From: Thermoplasmata archaeon M9B2D
GTDB taxonomy: Archaea; Thermoplasmatota; E2; DHVEG-1
Assembly (NCBI GenBank): GCA_002900555.1
Contig: MUGD01000053.1
Location: 1-12,469, forward strand
Reading direction: 5' to 3'
DNA: 12,469 bases
Shown here one piece after another: positions 12,441 through 12,469 of the stretch. The position numbers and the translations under genes were made by a program. A model generated the notes under the pieces. It made no database searches and was not told the origin of the DNA. It saw nothing but the letters and a program-made list of their open reading frames with translations. How positions within the stretch are numbered: position 1 is the first letter of the stretch; each line of letters begins with the position of its first letter.

Positions 12441-12469
12441 AGAATAAAAATAAAAAATCTCAAACGTTC

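Overview
The window looks like a chromosomal segment of a mesophilic euryarchaeon. The evidence is a transcription factor B (TFIIB) gene, an archaeal ABCE1/Rli1, an archaeal-type serine hydroxymethyltransferase, an AK6/Fap7-type adenylate kinase, an OapB/OapC (ArvB/ArvC) pair, TATA-box-like promoters with short leaders, and poly-T tracts instead of strong hairpin terminators. A bacterial-style cold-shock protein next to a DEAD-box helicase suggests a moderate- or low-temperature lifestyle. The lineage cannot be fixed from sequence alone; a Thermoplasmatota-like sediment archaeon or a methanogen relative are guesses. No tRNA, rRNA, CRISPR array, insertion sequence or prophage gene was seen.

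Layout. Positions 1-3306 (+ strand) hold a compact gene string: the tail of an OapB/ArvB-like gene, OapC/ArvC zinc ribbon (overlapping stop/start), glyA, an AK6-type nucleotide kinase (1 nt after glyA) and a CDP-alcohol phosphatidyltransferase. A possible 24-residue amphipathic peptide follows. Positions 3307-3975 are AT-rich and hold a small zinc-ribbon gene on the minus strand with an operator-like inverted repeat over its predicted start site, plus a doubtful small membrane-peptide ORF. Positions 3976-6348 (+) hold the GTPase HflX and a membrane protein that fuses an ECF-transporter S-component-like domain to a DUF4430/transcobalamin-like domain. Positions 6377-8898 (-) hold a PrsW-type intramembrane protease downstream of ABCE1. 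A CPBP/CAAX-type intramembrane protease is transcribed divergently from ABCE1 (9007-9693, +). Positions 9705-12339 (-) hold a DEAD-box helicase, a cold-shock protein with a structured leader, and TFB.

How the genes may work together. Several products act on ribosomes or RNA: AK6 (small-subunit maturation in its family), HflX (ribosome splitting under stress), ABCE1 (ribosome recycling), the DEAD-box helicase and the cold-shock protein. A second theme is the membrane: OapB/OapC belong to the small-GTPase module linked to archaeal extracellular vesicles, a phospholipid head-group transferase lies in the same gene string, and two intramembrane proteases flank ABCE1. The most unusual protein is the S-component-DUF4430 fusion, a candidate for cobamide capture and uptake. 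The cspA leader is the most interesting candidate regulatory region.
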